DNA of 20,228 nt from NCBI GenBank assembly GCA_902492545.1, contig CABULX010000029.1:1-20228 (forward strand), given 5' to 3'. The translations under genes were made by a program, and so were the position numbers. Position 1 is the first letter of the stretch. Each line of letters starts with the position of its first letter. Source of the stretch: an uncultured Collinsella sp. Lineage in GTDB: Bacteria > Actinomycetota > Coriobacteriia > Coriobacteriales > Coriobacteriaceae. Positions 1-8,139 of the stretch are shown piece by piece. The notes beneath the pieces were generated by a model. It searched no databases. It saw only the letters and a list, made by a program, of their open reading frames with translations, and was not told the origin of the DNA.

Positions 1-82
1 GCTGGCAACGCACGGCCTTGCGCGTAACCGGCTTGATGGACGAAGAAGAAACGCTCCCCTTAGGCGGATTTGAAGCAGCCAT
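1..82 (-). CDS. 5' end of an unidentified leftward gene (partial)
   Basis: An ATG at 82-80 on the minus strand is preceded by a strong ribosome binding site, GGGAGGG (complement of 87-93), about five bases upstream. The reading frame stays open to the window edge for 27 codons. The visible N-terminus is MAASNPPKGSVSSSSIKPVT, followed by a few basic residues. It is rich in Ser, Pro and Lys and looks flexible, without a signal peptide or recognisable motif. The gene lies downstream of the methyltransferase gene on the same strand but is separated from it by a strong terminator, so it is probably its own transcription unit. I do not recognise the product, and too little of it is visible to assign a function. 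Confidence 0.6.
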   Translation of the reverse strand, partial: MAASNPPKGSVSSSSIKPVTRKAVRCQ

Positions 83-139
83 AAGACCCTCCCATGAACA
101 ATCCGGCCCAACAAGTCCGGATGAAACACGTGCTACATC

Positions 140-145
140 AGTATA
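140..145 (-). promoter_or_regulatory. Possible -10 element for the left-edge gene
   Basis: The minus strand reads TATACT here, a good -10 hexamer, about 58 bases upstream of the ATG at 82. No convincing -35 hexamer lies 16-18 bases further upstream, where the T-run of the methyltransferase terminator falls. It is offered only because a terminator separates this gene from the upstream one, so a local promoter is expected. Confidence 0.3.
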
Positions 146-160
146 CAGGGGAGTGGGATG

Positions 161-194
161 AAAAAACTGAGCCGACAGCGTGAACTGCCGGCTC
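161..194 (-). terminator. Rho-independent terminator after the methyltransferase gene
   Basis: Read on the minus strand, a ten-base-pair stem (GAGCCGGCAG / CTGTCGGCTC, one G-U pair) encloses a six-base loop. It is followed within two bases by a run of six T (complement of 161-166). It begins 13 bases after the methyltransferase stop codon. This is a textbook intrinsic terminator. Confidence 0.9.
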
Positions 195-207
195 CGGATT
201 GTTTGCT

Positions 208-1500
208 TTAGAGGCCGTACACTTCGACCATAGCTTCGCCAATGCGATGGGGCACGCCGGTGACGAGTGCGTTGCCCATGCAGAAGGCTCGATGGCCGTC
301 AGTCATGCCCGTATCGGTCCAGCCTTTCGGGAATCCCTGAAGCTGATCGAGCTCGTCGGGAACAAGACGGCGGAAACGGCCATCGGGACATTCGATGACG
401 TGCTTGAAGCGGCTCGCTCCCGTGCCGCCTTCTCCTGTGAGGATGGTGCGGCTCGGCTTGTCGGTGGCATCCGGGAAGCTCATGGCTCCCTCGGAATACG
501 TGTACGTAAAGCCTGTCTTTTTGTTAGTGCGCTCTTCGCGCTTGCTGCCCTTAAGGTAGCGCCAGTCGGGAAGCTTTTCATCGGAGATGTAGAACTGCTC
601 CGGGACATCAGCCTCGTTGACAAGCACGTCGCCAAGCACGTGGCGCTCACCGTGATAGTCCTCGGCAAAGTCGCAGGTCAGAACATGACAGCCCTGCATG
701 ACGCCAGCATTCTTGAATTGCGATGTCTTTTGACCAACACCAAAGCGAGTCGAGTTCTCGTAAGGATCGGGCAGGACATCGAGCTCGGCCATTTCGTTAG
801 GATAGATAGCGGGGAAGGCCTTCGCCATAACGCCGTTATGCATGCGATCGGCAAGATCAACCTTGCCGGCGTTCTTCTCGCAGAAGATGTAAACGCGCTT
901 GCGACGCTGAGGAAATCCGTATTCCGCAGAGTTGACTACGCGCCATTCGACGGTGTAATCGAGATCGGCGAGGCAACTCAAGATGATGGCGAAGTCACGA
1001 CCGCGCTGAGATGCGGGCGACTTGAGCAAGCGGTCAACATTCTCAAAGAGACCGAAGCGAGGCTTCTTCATCTCGAGGAAGTGATAGATGTCCCACCAGA
1101 GGACACCCTTCTTGCCCTCGATGCCGTGTGCCTGATTGAGAGGACGCGCGACAGAGTAGTCTTGGCAAGGGAAGCCACCGACGACCATTTGCACGTCGGG
1201 GATTTTAATTTCGCCGGCTTCAGCCTGCTCCAAGACCTTATTGATATCTTCGTTGACAACGGAATCTTCGCCAAAGCGGTCCATGTAACAACGTGCCGCA
1301 AACTGACGTGCCTTGGTTCCGGGCGGTTCCCACTGATTTGCCCAAATAGTGCGGAAGGGGCCGGCGGGTTTCATATAAAAATTGGGATAACGAGGGTCGG
1401 CATAGCCTTCGAGGCCCAGACGAAATCCGCCGACGCCAGCAAAAAGCTCGGCAATTTTGACCTCTGACATGTTATTCCAATCGATATAACGAACGTTCAT
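208..1500 (-). CDS. DNA (cytosine-5-)-methyltransferase of a Sau3AI-like RM system
   Basis: This 430-residue protein transfers a methyl group from S-adenosylmethionine to carbon 5 of cytosine in a DNA target, protecting it from the neighbouring endonuclease. The family motifs appear in order: motif I FAGVGG (residues 20-25) for AdoMet, motif IV PCQ (111-113) with Cys112 as nucleophile, motif VI ENV (153-155), motif VIII QRRKRV (198-203), and motif X GNALVTGVP near the C-terminus. The variable target-recognition region lies between motifs VIII and X. Its partner is a Sau3AI-family enzyme transcribed divergently. Known Sau3AI-type systems pair the endonuclease with an m5C methyltransferase modifying GATC, so GATC is the expected but unproven target. 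The start at 1500 lacks a clear ribosome binding site; an internal ATG at 1470 (MSEVKIAELF) is an alternative. Base composition is visibly less GC-rich than the housekeeping genes, consistent with transfer. Confidence 0.93.
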   Translation of the reverse strand: MNVRYIDWNNMSEVKIAELFAGVGGFRLGLEGYADPRYPNFYMKPAGPFRTIWANQWEPPGTKARQFAARCYMDRFGEDSVVNEDINKVLEQAEAGEIKIPDVQMVVGGFPCQDYSVARPLNQAHGIEGKKGVLWWDIYHFLEMKKPRFGLFENVDRLLKSPASQRGRDFAIILSCLADLDYTVEWRVVNSAEYGFPQRRKRVYIFCEKNAGKVDLADRMHNGVMAKAFPAIYPNEMAELDVLPDPYENSTRFGVGQKTSQFKNAGVMQGCHVLTCDFAEDYHGERHVLGDVLVNEADVPEQFYISDEKLPDWRYLKGSKREERTNKKTGFTYTYSEGAMSFPDATDKPSRTILTGEGGTGASRFKHVIECPDGRFRRLVPDELDQLQGFPKGWTDTGMTDGHRAFCMGNALVTGVPHRIGEAMVEVYGL

Positions 1501-1635
1501 AAACTAAACAACGATAACCGATCCTCAAATAAGAAAAAGACTTGATTTTATCACTCTCAGAGAACGTCCATTATTGCCGCATGGGCGCACGTCATGGGCT
1601 ACCATGAAGTTATCTGCGACGTTCGGAGGTACCCC
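1501..1635. promoter_or_regulatory. Divergent control region of the RM pair
   Basis: This AT-rich stretch of about 135 bases separates the divergent methyltransferase and endonuclease genes and must hold both promoters. I could not find a hexamer pair with good spacing on either strand. There is no gene for a controller (C) protein between them, so any delay of endonuclease expression must come from elsewhere, for instance from the methyltransferase itself. The endonuclease ribosome binding site lies at 1625-1630. Confidence 0.4.
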
Positions 1636-3141
1636 ATGTCCAAGAAGCACCTCGACTTCAAGCGCATGCTTGACGATACTGATTTTTCTGACCCCTCAAG
1701 CATCGAGCGCTATGCCGCTAATCTCGATGGCATGACGTTCCGCGATATTCTCGAGCTTGGCATTGCGCCAGAGGGGGAGAGCGCGCCCAAGGACTTTGGG
1801 TCCAAGAAGTACAAGGGCGGTATGGGAACCCTGATCGAGGAGCGTTACTTTGGCTACAAGGCCAACAGCGATGATCGGCCGGACTTTCCCGAGGCGGGCG
1901 TTGAGCTCAAGGCAACGTGTTTTGATGTACTCAAAGACGGTCGTAAATCTGCCGGCGAGCGTCTCGTTCTGACAATGATTCCCTATGACCGTCCCGTTTC
2001 GCTCGACTATGAAAGCTCGCATCTCAAGACCAAGCTCAGCAATATTCTGCTGATTTACTACGGCCGCGATCGCTCTATCGACAAATACGACCAGCGCATT
2101 GAGCGTGCTGTCATGGTGCGTCTTCCCGAAGAGGACATGAAGATTATTCGCGCCGACTACGAGAAGATTATTTCGTACATTCAGGACGGTCGCGCGGATG
2201 AGCTGTCGGAGGGTATGACTACCTATCTGGGCGCCTGCACAAAGGGTGCAACCGAGGCCACGATGTGGGTTGACCAGTACTACGAGTACTTCAATACCGA
2301 TACGGGCGAGATCGAGCGCCGTCGCGCAAAGCGTCGTGCCTTTTCGCTCAAGCGCTCGTACATGGACTACGTGCTTCACACCTATGTTCTCGGTGCCCCA
2401 CGCGTCGGCGAGAGCATCGTTCAAGCTGGCGATGAGTCCATTGATTTCGAAAGCTTCGTTACTGCGCTTGTCGAGCGCCACCATGGCGAAACCGATCGTC
2501 AAATCGCGGAGCAGTACGGATTGGAATACACGGGCAACAAAGCCCAATGGACGACGCTCGTTTATCGCATGCTCGGCATAAAAAACAATACTGCCGAGGA
2601 GTTCGTTAAGGCTGGGATTAACGTCCGCGCTTGTCGCGTTAATAAGAGGGGACACATCGAGCAGGCAATGTCCTTCCCTCCGTTTGAGTTTAAGCAGCTA
2701 ATCAACGAGGATTGGGAAACATCTTCCTTCCGTGCACGCCTTGAGACCAGCCGTTTCTTCTTCGTCGTGTTCCGTGAGGACCACGAAGGGATGTGGCGCC
2801 TTGACCGCTGCCTATTCTGGGCAATGCCGGCAAACGAAATCGAGGGCCCCGCAAAGGCTTGCTGGGATGAGACACGAAAGGTCATTCGCAAGGGCGTTGA
2901 GCTCAATCCGTATCGGGATGCAAGCGGAAAGCTCAAGGTGACCAACAATCTTCCCGGTATGGCGGATAACCCGATTGTCCATGTTCGCCCGCATACGTCA
3001 AAAGCGGCTTACAAGTTTGCCGATGGAACAGAGATCGGTGACATCGCAAGGAATGCTTACGAACTGCCCGACGGGCGCTGGATGACGAAGCAATCGTTCT
3101 GGTTCAACAAGGGCTACCTGGAGCACATTCTGGGGCTGTAG
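1636..3141 (+). CDS. Sau3AI/MutH-family type II restriction endonuclease
   Basis: This 501-residue protein, close to the length of Sau3AI (about 490), is predicted to cleave unmodified DNA at GATC. The N-terminal catalytic domain carries Glu69 (in GTLIEER), Asp83 (in RPDFPEAG) and Glu90-x-Lys92 (in VELKAT). The spacing of 14, 7 and 2 residues equals that of MutH Glu56-Asp70-Glu77-Lys79, as I recall it. The second half (from about residue 260) includes ETSRFFFVVF and a WRLDRCLFWAMP segment. It corresponds to the second MutH-like domain of Sau3AI, which binds DNA allosterically. The start is set at 1636 because GGAGGT at 1625-1630 lies five bases upstream; an in-frame ATG at 1594 has no such site. 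It is transcribed divergently from the cytosine-5 methyltransferase. Family assignment is firm; the GATC target is inferred from family membership. Confidence 0.92.
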   Translation: MSKKHLDFKRMLDDTDFSDPSSIERYAANLDGMTFRDILELGIAPEGESAPKDFGSKKYKGGMGTLIEERYFGYKANSDDRPDFPEAGVELKATCFDVLKDGRKSAGERLVLTMIPYDRPVSLDYESSHLKTKLSNILLIYYGRDRSIDKYDQRIERAVMVRLPEEDMKIIRADYEKIISYIQDGRADELSEGMTTYLGACTKGATEATMWVDQYYEYFNTDTGEIERRRAKRRAFSLKRSYMDYVLHTYVLGAPRVGESIVQAGDESIDFESFVTALVERHHGETDRQIAEQYGLEYTGNKAQWTTLVYRMLGIKNNTAEEFVKAGINVRACRVNKRGHIEQAMSFPPFEFKQLINEDWETSSFRARLETSRFFFVVFREDHEGMWRLDRCLFWAMPANEIEGPAKACWDETRKVIRKGVELNPYRDASGKLKVTNNLPGMADNPIVHVRPHTSKAAYKFADGTEIGDIARNAYELPDGRWMTKQSFWFNKGYLEHILGL

Positions 3142-3197
3142 CGTTTTGGGTTTGTTTAACGATCGAGCTCCTGCTCCTCAATGCCTCGATGTCATCT

Positions 3198-3884
3198 CTA
3201 CAAATAAATCCCCTCACCGAGCTGCTTGTGGAACTCGGCGTGATGGTCGCGTGCCCAAGTAAAGAGTGCCTGGTCAAAGTCGGTGCGCGTGGCCGGGACG
3301 CCAAAGACGCCGGCAACTTCGACGCGCACAAACTCCAGTGCCGGCAGCTTGTTGATGGCAGTGAGGGCAAACGGGGACGAGGACTCCTCGAACAGATAGC
3401 GGCCGCCTTGCAGCGCGTCGCAACTGGTGCACGTGTTGCCGAGCGACGGGGCTTTGGAGGCTCGCGCGCCTACAGGCTTGTAGCCACAGCGCTTATGAAG
3501 GTAGTCGCGGATCTCGCCCGGCATGCAGCCAAGAGCGGGCACGATGGCGAGTGCGTTGGCGTTGGCTGTGTCGATGGTAATGTGCCCGGCTTCGTTGGGC
3601 GCGTGCGCAATGGCGATGCCCTTGCCGTCATCGGTTCGATAGGGAATGCCGAAGGCCGCGACCGAGGTCTCTTCGTGGCATTTCCAGCACTCGCGCTTTC
3701 CCAGTACTAGATATATATACGGCGCTGAGGGGTCGAATCGGTCAACACCGGGCAGCCACTCGGCAAAGGGCTCGGGGTTGACGCCGCTGGGTACATACCA
3801 GATCTTCTTGGTCCGGTCCCATTTGGCGCCCAGCGCCTTGGCTTCTTCTTTGTGCGAAAAGGGGACATCGAGCTCGGTGCGCAT
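3198..3884 (-). CDS. DUF5710 protein with two CxxC zinc-binding pairs
   Basis: This protein of 228 residues has an N-terminal DUF5710-type module (residues 1 to about 45). It reads LDVPFSHKEEAKALGAKWD and then the aromatic WYVP, a short motif common in mobile-element and primase-associated proteins. Further on, CWKC (around residue 68) and CTSC (in NTCTSCDALQGG) could together form one zinc site. In relatives I recall, the second pair also sits before ALQGD. No transmembrane segment or signal peptide is visible. The start at 3884 has AAGGAG (complement of 3890-3895) five bases upstream; a longer frame starting at 3920 lacks this. It is convergent with the endonuclease gene, 56 bases away. No function is established. 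A nucleic-acid-binding or defence-accessory role is only a guess from its domain and position. Confidence 0.8.
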   Translation of the reverse strand: MRTELDVPFSHKEEAKALGAKWDRTKKIWYVPSGVNPEPFAEWLPGVDRFDPSAPYIYLVLGKRECWKCHEETSVAAFGIPYRTDDGKGIAIAHAPNEAGHITIDTANANALAIVPALGCMPGEIRDYLHKRCGYKPVGARASKAPSLGNTCTSCDALQGGRYLFEESSSPFALTAINKLPALEFVRVEVAGVFGVPATRTDFDQALFTWARDHHAEFHKQLGEGIYL

Positions 3885-4174
3885 GGCGGCTCCTTGGTGC
3901 TGCAGGTGCAAGTGGCTCAAGGATACCGCAGGGCGCAGACATCGCGGCGTTTTGCTGAGAAGTTGCGGTGCGGACTGATTGGTTATGCCGATGGATAGAT
4001 CGGCAAGTAGATGGTCGGCTTTTGGCCAGTTGGGCGGTTGGAGCAGCTTGCGGCGCAGTTTTGTGCCTGGCTATTGTTGATGTTGGGGTATTGAATTTGT
4101 TTGGCAGCCATTCGTCAGGTGAATTGATGCTACGTTGCGATGACGGTTGGAACTGCCAGCGGATTTGGCGACAT
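3885..4174. other. Intergenic stretch with no recognised content
   Basis: This gap of about 290 bases lies between the start of the DUF5710 gene and the tRNA terminator. Both strands carry only short frames without ribosome binding sites or recognisable motifs. The promoter of the DUF5710 gene should lie in its left part, but I see no convincing hexamers. Confidence 0.5.
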
Positions 4175-4211
4175 AAAACAAAACAGCCCAGAGGACATAG
4201 CCTCTGAGCTG
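4175..4211 (-). terminator. Rho-independent terminator of tRNA-Val
   Basis: On the minus strand an eleven-base-pair stem (CAGCTCAGAGG / CCTCTGGGCTG, one U-G pair) with a six-base loop is followed directly by TTTTGTTTT. It lies nine bases after the encoded CCA end of the tRNA. It ends a single-gene tRNA transcription unit. Confidence 0.9.
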
Positions 4212-4219
4212 CGAACATT

Positions 4220-4294
4220 TGGTGGGCGTTAGAAGATTTGAACTTCTGACCTCTTCCGTGTCAGGGAAGCGCTCTCCCCCTGAGCTAAACGCCC
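4220..4294 (-). tRNA. tRNA-Val (anticodon GAC)
   Basis: The minus strand folds into a complete 75-base cloverleaf. The acceptor stem GGGCGTT pairs with AACGCCC, followed by discriminator A and an encoded CCA. The D-arm is GCTC / GAGC. The anticodon stem CTTCC / GGAAG holds the loop CTGACAC, giving anticodon GAC, which reads valine codons GUC and GUU. The T-arm is AGAAG / CTTCT with loop TTCAAAT. A promoter lies just upstream and an intrinsic terminator just downstream, so it is transcribed alone. No sign of an integrated element is seen at its 3' end within the window. Confidence 0.97.
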
Positions 4295-4323
4295 GATCAA
4301 GGGTGCGCAAGCGCGCAAGGGAT

Positions 4324-4352
4324 AATATAACGGAGCCTGAACTCGGTGGCAA
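4324..4352 (-). promoter_or_regulatory. Sigma70-type promoter of tRNA-Val
   Basis: The minus strand reads TTGCCA (complement of 4347-4352), a 17-base spacer, then TATATT (complement of 4324-4329). Both hexamers match the housekeeping consensus at five of six positions. The -10 element lies about 29 bases upstream of the tRNA 5' end, leaving a short leader for RNase P to remove. Confidence 0.8.
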
Positions 4353-4583
4353 GAACATTTTTAAAAATCGCTTACATTGTGGAATTCGGGGGTCTTGTCA
4401 TATCCATTTCAAAAGAGCCTGCTGCCGCGATTTGGCTGTCGCATAATGCAAGGCCGTTGCGGTGTCGAGCTATGGAAAGACGCCTGCGGAATTGTCCTAC
4501 CGATAAGCGGACAAGCCTTCGGCTGGTGCCTTCGCCGTGGTAAGGTAAGCCGAATTGCTTCCAGACTGTTTCGGGGGAGTGGA

Positions 4584-5606
4584 ATGAGCAAAGAGTGTGT
4601 CGAGCAGGTCGAAGGCGCAGGGGCTTCGGTGCCGATGACCGATATATCGAACATTGATGTGCCCGAGGGCACCGACGAGCTCAGCCGCAACACCCGTCGC
4701 GCATGGCGCGACCGCCTGAACAGCGCTTCGACGCGCAAGATGATCACGGGCGTCTTGGCTACGCTGGTGGGCGGTTCGTTTTGGGGCTTCTCGGGCACCA
4801 GCGCGAGCTTTCTGTTCGATACCTACCACGTCGACACCTTGTGGCTTATGAGCGTGCGTCAGATTCTCGCCGGTCTACTCTTTATGGCCGTGGTTGTTAC
4901 GCGCGACCGCGAGCGCCTGATTAAGCTCTGGACCACACCCGCCGATCGCAAGCAGCTGCTGCTCTTTACCGCCTTTGGTCTGCTGTTCAACCAGTTTTGC
5001 TATCTTTCGGCCGTGCGCCTGACGAACGCCGGAACCGCGACGGTGCTCCAGTGCCTGCAGCTCGTTATCATCATGGGCTACACCTGCGTGACCGATCGCC
5101 GCATGCCGCGTACTCGCGAAGTCATCGGCATTGGCCTGGCTCTGGGTGGAACCTTTTTAATCGCCACCGGAGGCGACCCCACCAGCCTGAATATCTCGCC
5201 ACTTGGCCTGGCAGCAGGTCTTATGTGTGCGGTCAGCGCCACGTGTATGGCGGTGATTCCCGCCAAGATCCTGCCCGAATACGGCAGCCCCATCGTCACG
5301 GGCTCGGCAATGCTCACGGCGGGCGTGGTCTCGTGTGTCTTCGTGCAGCCCTGGGCGCATATGCCGGCGCTCGACGCTGCCGGCGTCGAGGCGCTCGCGG
5401 TGTTCGTGGTTATCGGCTCGTTTTTTGCTTACATGCTCTATATGCAGGGCGTTAAGGACATCGGCTCGGTGCGTGCGAGCCTCATCGGAACTGTGGAGCC
5501 GGTTTCGGCGACCATCACCAGCGCCGTTATGCTGGGCACGGTGTTTTTGCCGACCGACCTTATCGGCTTTGCCATGATCATCGTGATGATGTTCCTCACG
5601 GTGTAG
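4584..5606 (+). CDS. EamA/DMT-superfamily transporter
   Basis: This 340-residue integral membrane protein belongs to the drug/metabolite transporter superfamily. Residues 1 to about 50 are hydrophilic and cytoplasmic in character. About ten hydrophobic segments follow from residue 54 (VLATLVGGSFWGFSGTSASF) as two EamA repeats of roughly 140 residues. The second repeat carries the typical LIGTVEPVSATITSAVMLG segment near the end. Such permeases export or import small metabolites; the substrate cannot be read from sequence. The start at 4584 is chosen because TCGGGGGAGT just upstream serves as ribosome binding site; the in-frame extension back to 4377 covers intergenic DNA. The protein ends abruptly after the last helix (MMFLTV), with no basic tail. 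The gene stands alone, divergent from tRNA-Val. Confidence 0.88.
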   Translation: MSKECVEQVEGAGASVPMTDISNIDVPEGTDELSRNTRRAWRDRLNSASTRKMITGVLATLVGGSFWGFSGTSASFLFDTYHVDTLWLMSVRQILAGLLFMAVVVTRDRERLIKLWTTPADRKQLLLFTAFGLLFNQFCYLSAVRLTNAGTATVLQCLQLVIIMGYTCVTDRRMPRTREVIGIGLALGGTFLIATGGDPTSLNISPLGLAAGLMCAVSATCMAVIPAKILPEYGSPIVTGSAMLTAGVVSCVFVQPWAHMPALDAAGVEALAVFVVIGSFFAYMLYMQGVKDIGSVRASLIGTVEPVSATITSAVMLGTVFLPTDLIGFAMIIVMMFLTV

Positions 5607-5755
5607 CTGGCGCCGCCACCAAGACAGAAAAGGTGTTGTGCCACATTTTCGCCAATTGATGTCCGTGTCTGGAGTTTAGCTGTCGATGCTCAAAATGCCA
5701 TAAACTAGTAACGTTATGGACTTTTTCATTGCGACTCAATTGCGAGGATTTCTTT

Positions 5756-8068
5756 ATGGCTGGTAATCACTTTAAGGGCAGCGATAGCGGCCGTCCTGCA
5801 GTTCCGCCGCGTCCGAACGGGGCTGGTAAGGCCGGCACGCCGGGCGGCGCTGGACAGGGCGGTTCCGGTAAGCGCGTGTCCCCGGGCGAGACGGCGATGT
5901 TTACCGCTCTGTACGAGCAGTCACAAAAGGCAAAAAAGACCGGCCGTGCAAGAGGGAATGTCTTTGCGGGCGGTGCAACCTCCACGTCGCAGCCGAGTGG
6001 GGCTCCTTCGGTACCCGCGAACAACGCAGGCGCTACCAACGCCGCGAATGCCGCCGGCAACGTTAATGCCGGCAAGGCCGCCAACAATACTCCCTCTGCC
6101 GGTGGCGCGGGGCTTACGGGTAACCTTGGCACGATTTACACCGGCGCCTCCGAGACTGGCACGTTCGCCCGCCTGGATGATAGCGGTGCCGAGTTTGCGG
6201 GCTCGGGTTCCAAGGAAGATTATTACGATTTTGGCTTGAACTACGGTAGCGACGCTTCGTCGAGTTCGACCTCTGACGGTCTGGTCCGTCATCGCCATCG
6301 CAAGGGCGAGCGCAAAAAGCGTCACACCGGCGCCATTATTGCCGCTGTAGTCGCGGTGCTTCTCGTTGCGCTTGGCGCAAGCGGCTTTATGCTGCTTAAC
6401 TCGGCAAAGACCGTAAAGAGTGAAGCGAAGGAGGCCGTCGAGATTGTCGGTGGCCTTAAGGACAAGGTCACGTCGGGCGATTTTTCGACGCTGCCTGACG
6501 ACGCGAAGAAGATTGATGAGCTTTGCGACAGCATGAAGGCGGAGACCTCGAGCCCGCTGTGGACGGCGGCTTCGTTTATCCCGGTGTATGGCAGCGATAT
6601 CAATGCGGCCCGCACCATGATTGACGCCCTGTCCGATGTCTCGAGCAATGCGCTGGTTCCCATGGCCGATAACCTTTCGCAGGCCACGCCCGGCAAGCTG
6701 TTTCAGGACGGCATGATTAACGTGTCCGCGCTGCAGGCCGTTGCCGATTCGCTTTCCGATAGCTCCAAGGTGTTCAAGAGCGCCAACGAGAAGATCCAAG
6801 GTATTGGCGATACTCATATTTCCCAGGTGACCGAGCTGGTCGATAAGGCCAAGGACGGCTTTGCCACCCTCAACGGCGCGGTTGACGCGGCGGAGAAGGT
6901 CGCCCCCGTCCTTCCCCAGATGCTCGGCGCCAACGGCCAGACGCGTAACTACCTTGTGTATGCCATGAACAACGTCGAGATTCGTGCTTGCGGCGGCTTT
7001 GGCGGTTCGCAGGGCCTGATTTCGGTCACCGACGGCCAGATGTCGATTGGCGAGTTTGTTCCCCGCATTGGACTCAGCGAGGATGAGGCGGTCGAGAGCG
7101 TCGACGAAGAGGATGAGGCGCTGTTTGGCAACCACAGTAACCTGTACAACTCGGGCAATACCTATTCGCCCGATTGGCCCCGCAACTCGCAGCGTGTCGC
7201 CGCGCTGTGGAAGTCCCAATATGGGCAGGACGTTGATGGCGTCGTCGGCATCGATCCTGTGTTCTTGCAGTACCTGCTGGGCCTTGTCGGCAATGTCTCG
7301 CTGCCCGATGGTACGGTCGTCGACGGTACCAACGCGGCGAAGGTTCTCATGCACGATGTGTATTGGAACTATCCGGTCGAGGAATCGGACGGCATCTTTG
7401 CGGCTGTTGCCAGCGCCGCCTTCGACAAGATTCTCGGTGGCATCGGTGACGTCGACGTTACAAAGCTTGTCGGTGCATTCGAGCGCGGTGCCGAAGAGGG
7501 CCGTCTGATTGCTTGGATGAGAAACGATGATGAGCAGAATGCCATCAAAGAGACGGGCATTGACGCTTCGCTACCCGATCCGGATGATCCGAGTGCCGAT
7601 CCCGTTGCCGGCGTTTACTTTAACAACCTGAGCTTCTCCAAGCTCGACTGGTATCTGAACGCCGATACGCAGATTGGCCAGGGCGTCAAGAACGGCGACG
7701 GCACGTGCTCGTATCGCATCACCGTTACCCTGACGAACATCATGACGCAGGAGGAGGCAGGCAAGCTGCCCGATTACGTCGCGGCGAGCGCGCCCGATGC
7801 AGCGCGCGACGACGAGCGTCTGAATGTCTCGTTGTTTGCCCCGACGGGCGGCAACATCAGTGACCTTACGGTTGAAGGCACCCAGTTTGGTCTTGGCGCC
7901 GCTACGTGGCATGGAATCCCCTTCTATTCGGGTACCGTTGACCTGCATGCTGGCGAGACGACGACGATCACGTATACGCTGACCACGTCGGCCGAGGCGG
8001 GGGACAAGCCGCTTACGCTGCGTCAGACTCCTACATGCCAGGCGGCTCGCGACAGCGCGTCGGCGTAG
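5756..8068 (+). CDS. Membrane-anchored DUF4012 domain protein
   Basis: This 770-residue protein has three parts. Residues 1 to about 188 are low-complexity, rich in Gly, Ala, Asn, Pro and Ser, ending in a basic stretch (RHRHRKGERKKRH). One transmembrane helix follows at about 193-213 (IIAAVVAVLLVALGASGFML). The remainder is predicted to be extracellular and contains the DUF4012 core, with Y399-LVYAMNNVEIRACGGFGGS and a following TDGQMSIGEF strand. The orientation (long cytoplasmic tail, outer domain) follows from the positive-inside rule. DUF4012 proteins occur in Actinomycetota, often near cell-surface polysaccharide genes, and their biochemical role is not established. The start at 5756 has GAGGA seven bases upstream; an upstream TTG at 5729 is less likely. 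The gene lies directly before glmM, a cell-wall precursor gene, which hints at an envelope role. Confidence 0.88.
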   Translation: MAGNHFKGSDSGRPAVPPRPNGAGKAGTPGGAGQGGSGKRVSPGETAMFTALYEQSQKAKKTGRARGNVFAGGATSTSQPSGAPSVPANNAGATNAANAAGNVNAGKAANNTPSAGGAGLTGNLGTIYTGASETGTFARLDDSGAEFAGSGSKEDYYDFGLNYGSDASSSSTSDGLVRHRHRKGERKKRHTGAIIAAVVAVLLVALGASGFMLLNSAKTVKSEAKEAVEIVGGLKDKVTSGDFSTLPDDAKKIDELCDSMKAETSSPLWTAASFIPVYGSDINAARTMIDALSDVSSNALVPMADNLSQATPGKLFQDGMINVSALQAVADSLSDSSKVFKSANEKIQGIGDTHISQVTELVDKAKDGFATLNGAVDAAEKVAPVLPQMLGANGQTRNYLVYAMNNVEIRACGGFGGSQGLISVTDGQMSIGEFVPRIGLSEDEAVESVDEEDEALFGNHSNLYNSGNTYSPDWPRNSQRVAALWKSQYGQDVDGVVGIDPVFLQYLLGLVGNVSLPDGTVVDGTNAAKVLMHDVYWNYPVEESDGIFAAVASAAFDKILGGIGDVDVTKLVGAFERGAEEGRLIAWMRNDDEQNAIKETGIDASLPDPDDPSADPVAGVYFNNLSFSKLDWYLNADTQIGQGVKNGDGTCSYRITVTLTNIMTQEEAGKLPDYVAASAPDAARDDERLNVSLFAPTGGNISDLTVEGTQFGLGAATWHGIPFYSGTVDLHAGETTTITYTLTTSAEAGDKPLTLRQTPTCQAARDSASA

Positions 8069-8105
8069 GGTTTTTCTGGTAGCGCAGATAATCGAGTACC
8101 ATTTT

Positions 8106-8139
8106 GGGGCGGACAGGCAATCTGTTCGCCCCTATTTTG
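8106..8139 (+). terminator. Terminator or attenuator hairpin directly before glmM
   Basis: An eleven-base-pair stem (GGGGCGGACAG / CTGTTCGCCCC, one G-U pair) with a five-base loop is followed by TATTTTG. It sits between the DUF4012 gene and glmM and ends two bases before the glmM ribosome binding site. It can end transcription of the DUF4012 gene. Since no room is left for a promoter behind it, it must be passed by any transcript that expresses glmM. Confidence 0.7.

Noticed and set aside
97..118. ATCCGG / CCGGAT inverted repeat before the left-edge gene as an operator
   Set aside because: Six-base arms in a GC-rich region with no second copy of the full site; could be chance, and no regulator is present to link it to.
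199..1467. 422-codon plus-strand frame opposite the methyltransferase
   Set aside because: The minus strand carries all cytosine-5 methyltransferase motifs; the plus frame shows none and lacks a ribosome binding site.
3142..3197. ATCGAG / CTCGAT inverted repeat between the endonuclease and DUF5710 genes as a terminator
   Set aside because: Short stem, long loop and no T-tract adjacent to the stem.
4377..4583. N-terminal extension of the EamA transporter
   Set aside because: The extra residues are Cys/Arg-rich and unlike the family, and the ribosome binding site before 4584 supports the shorter protein.
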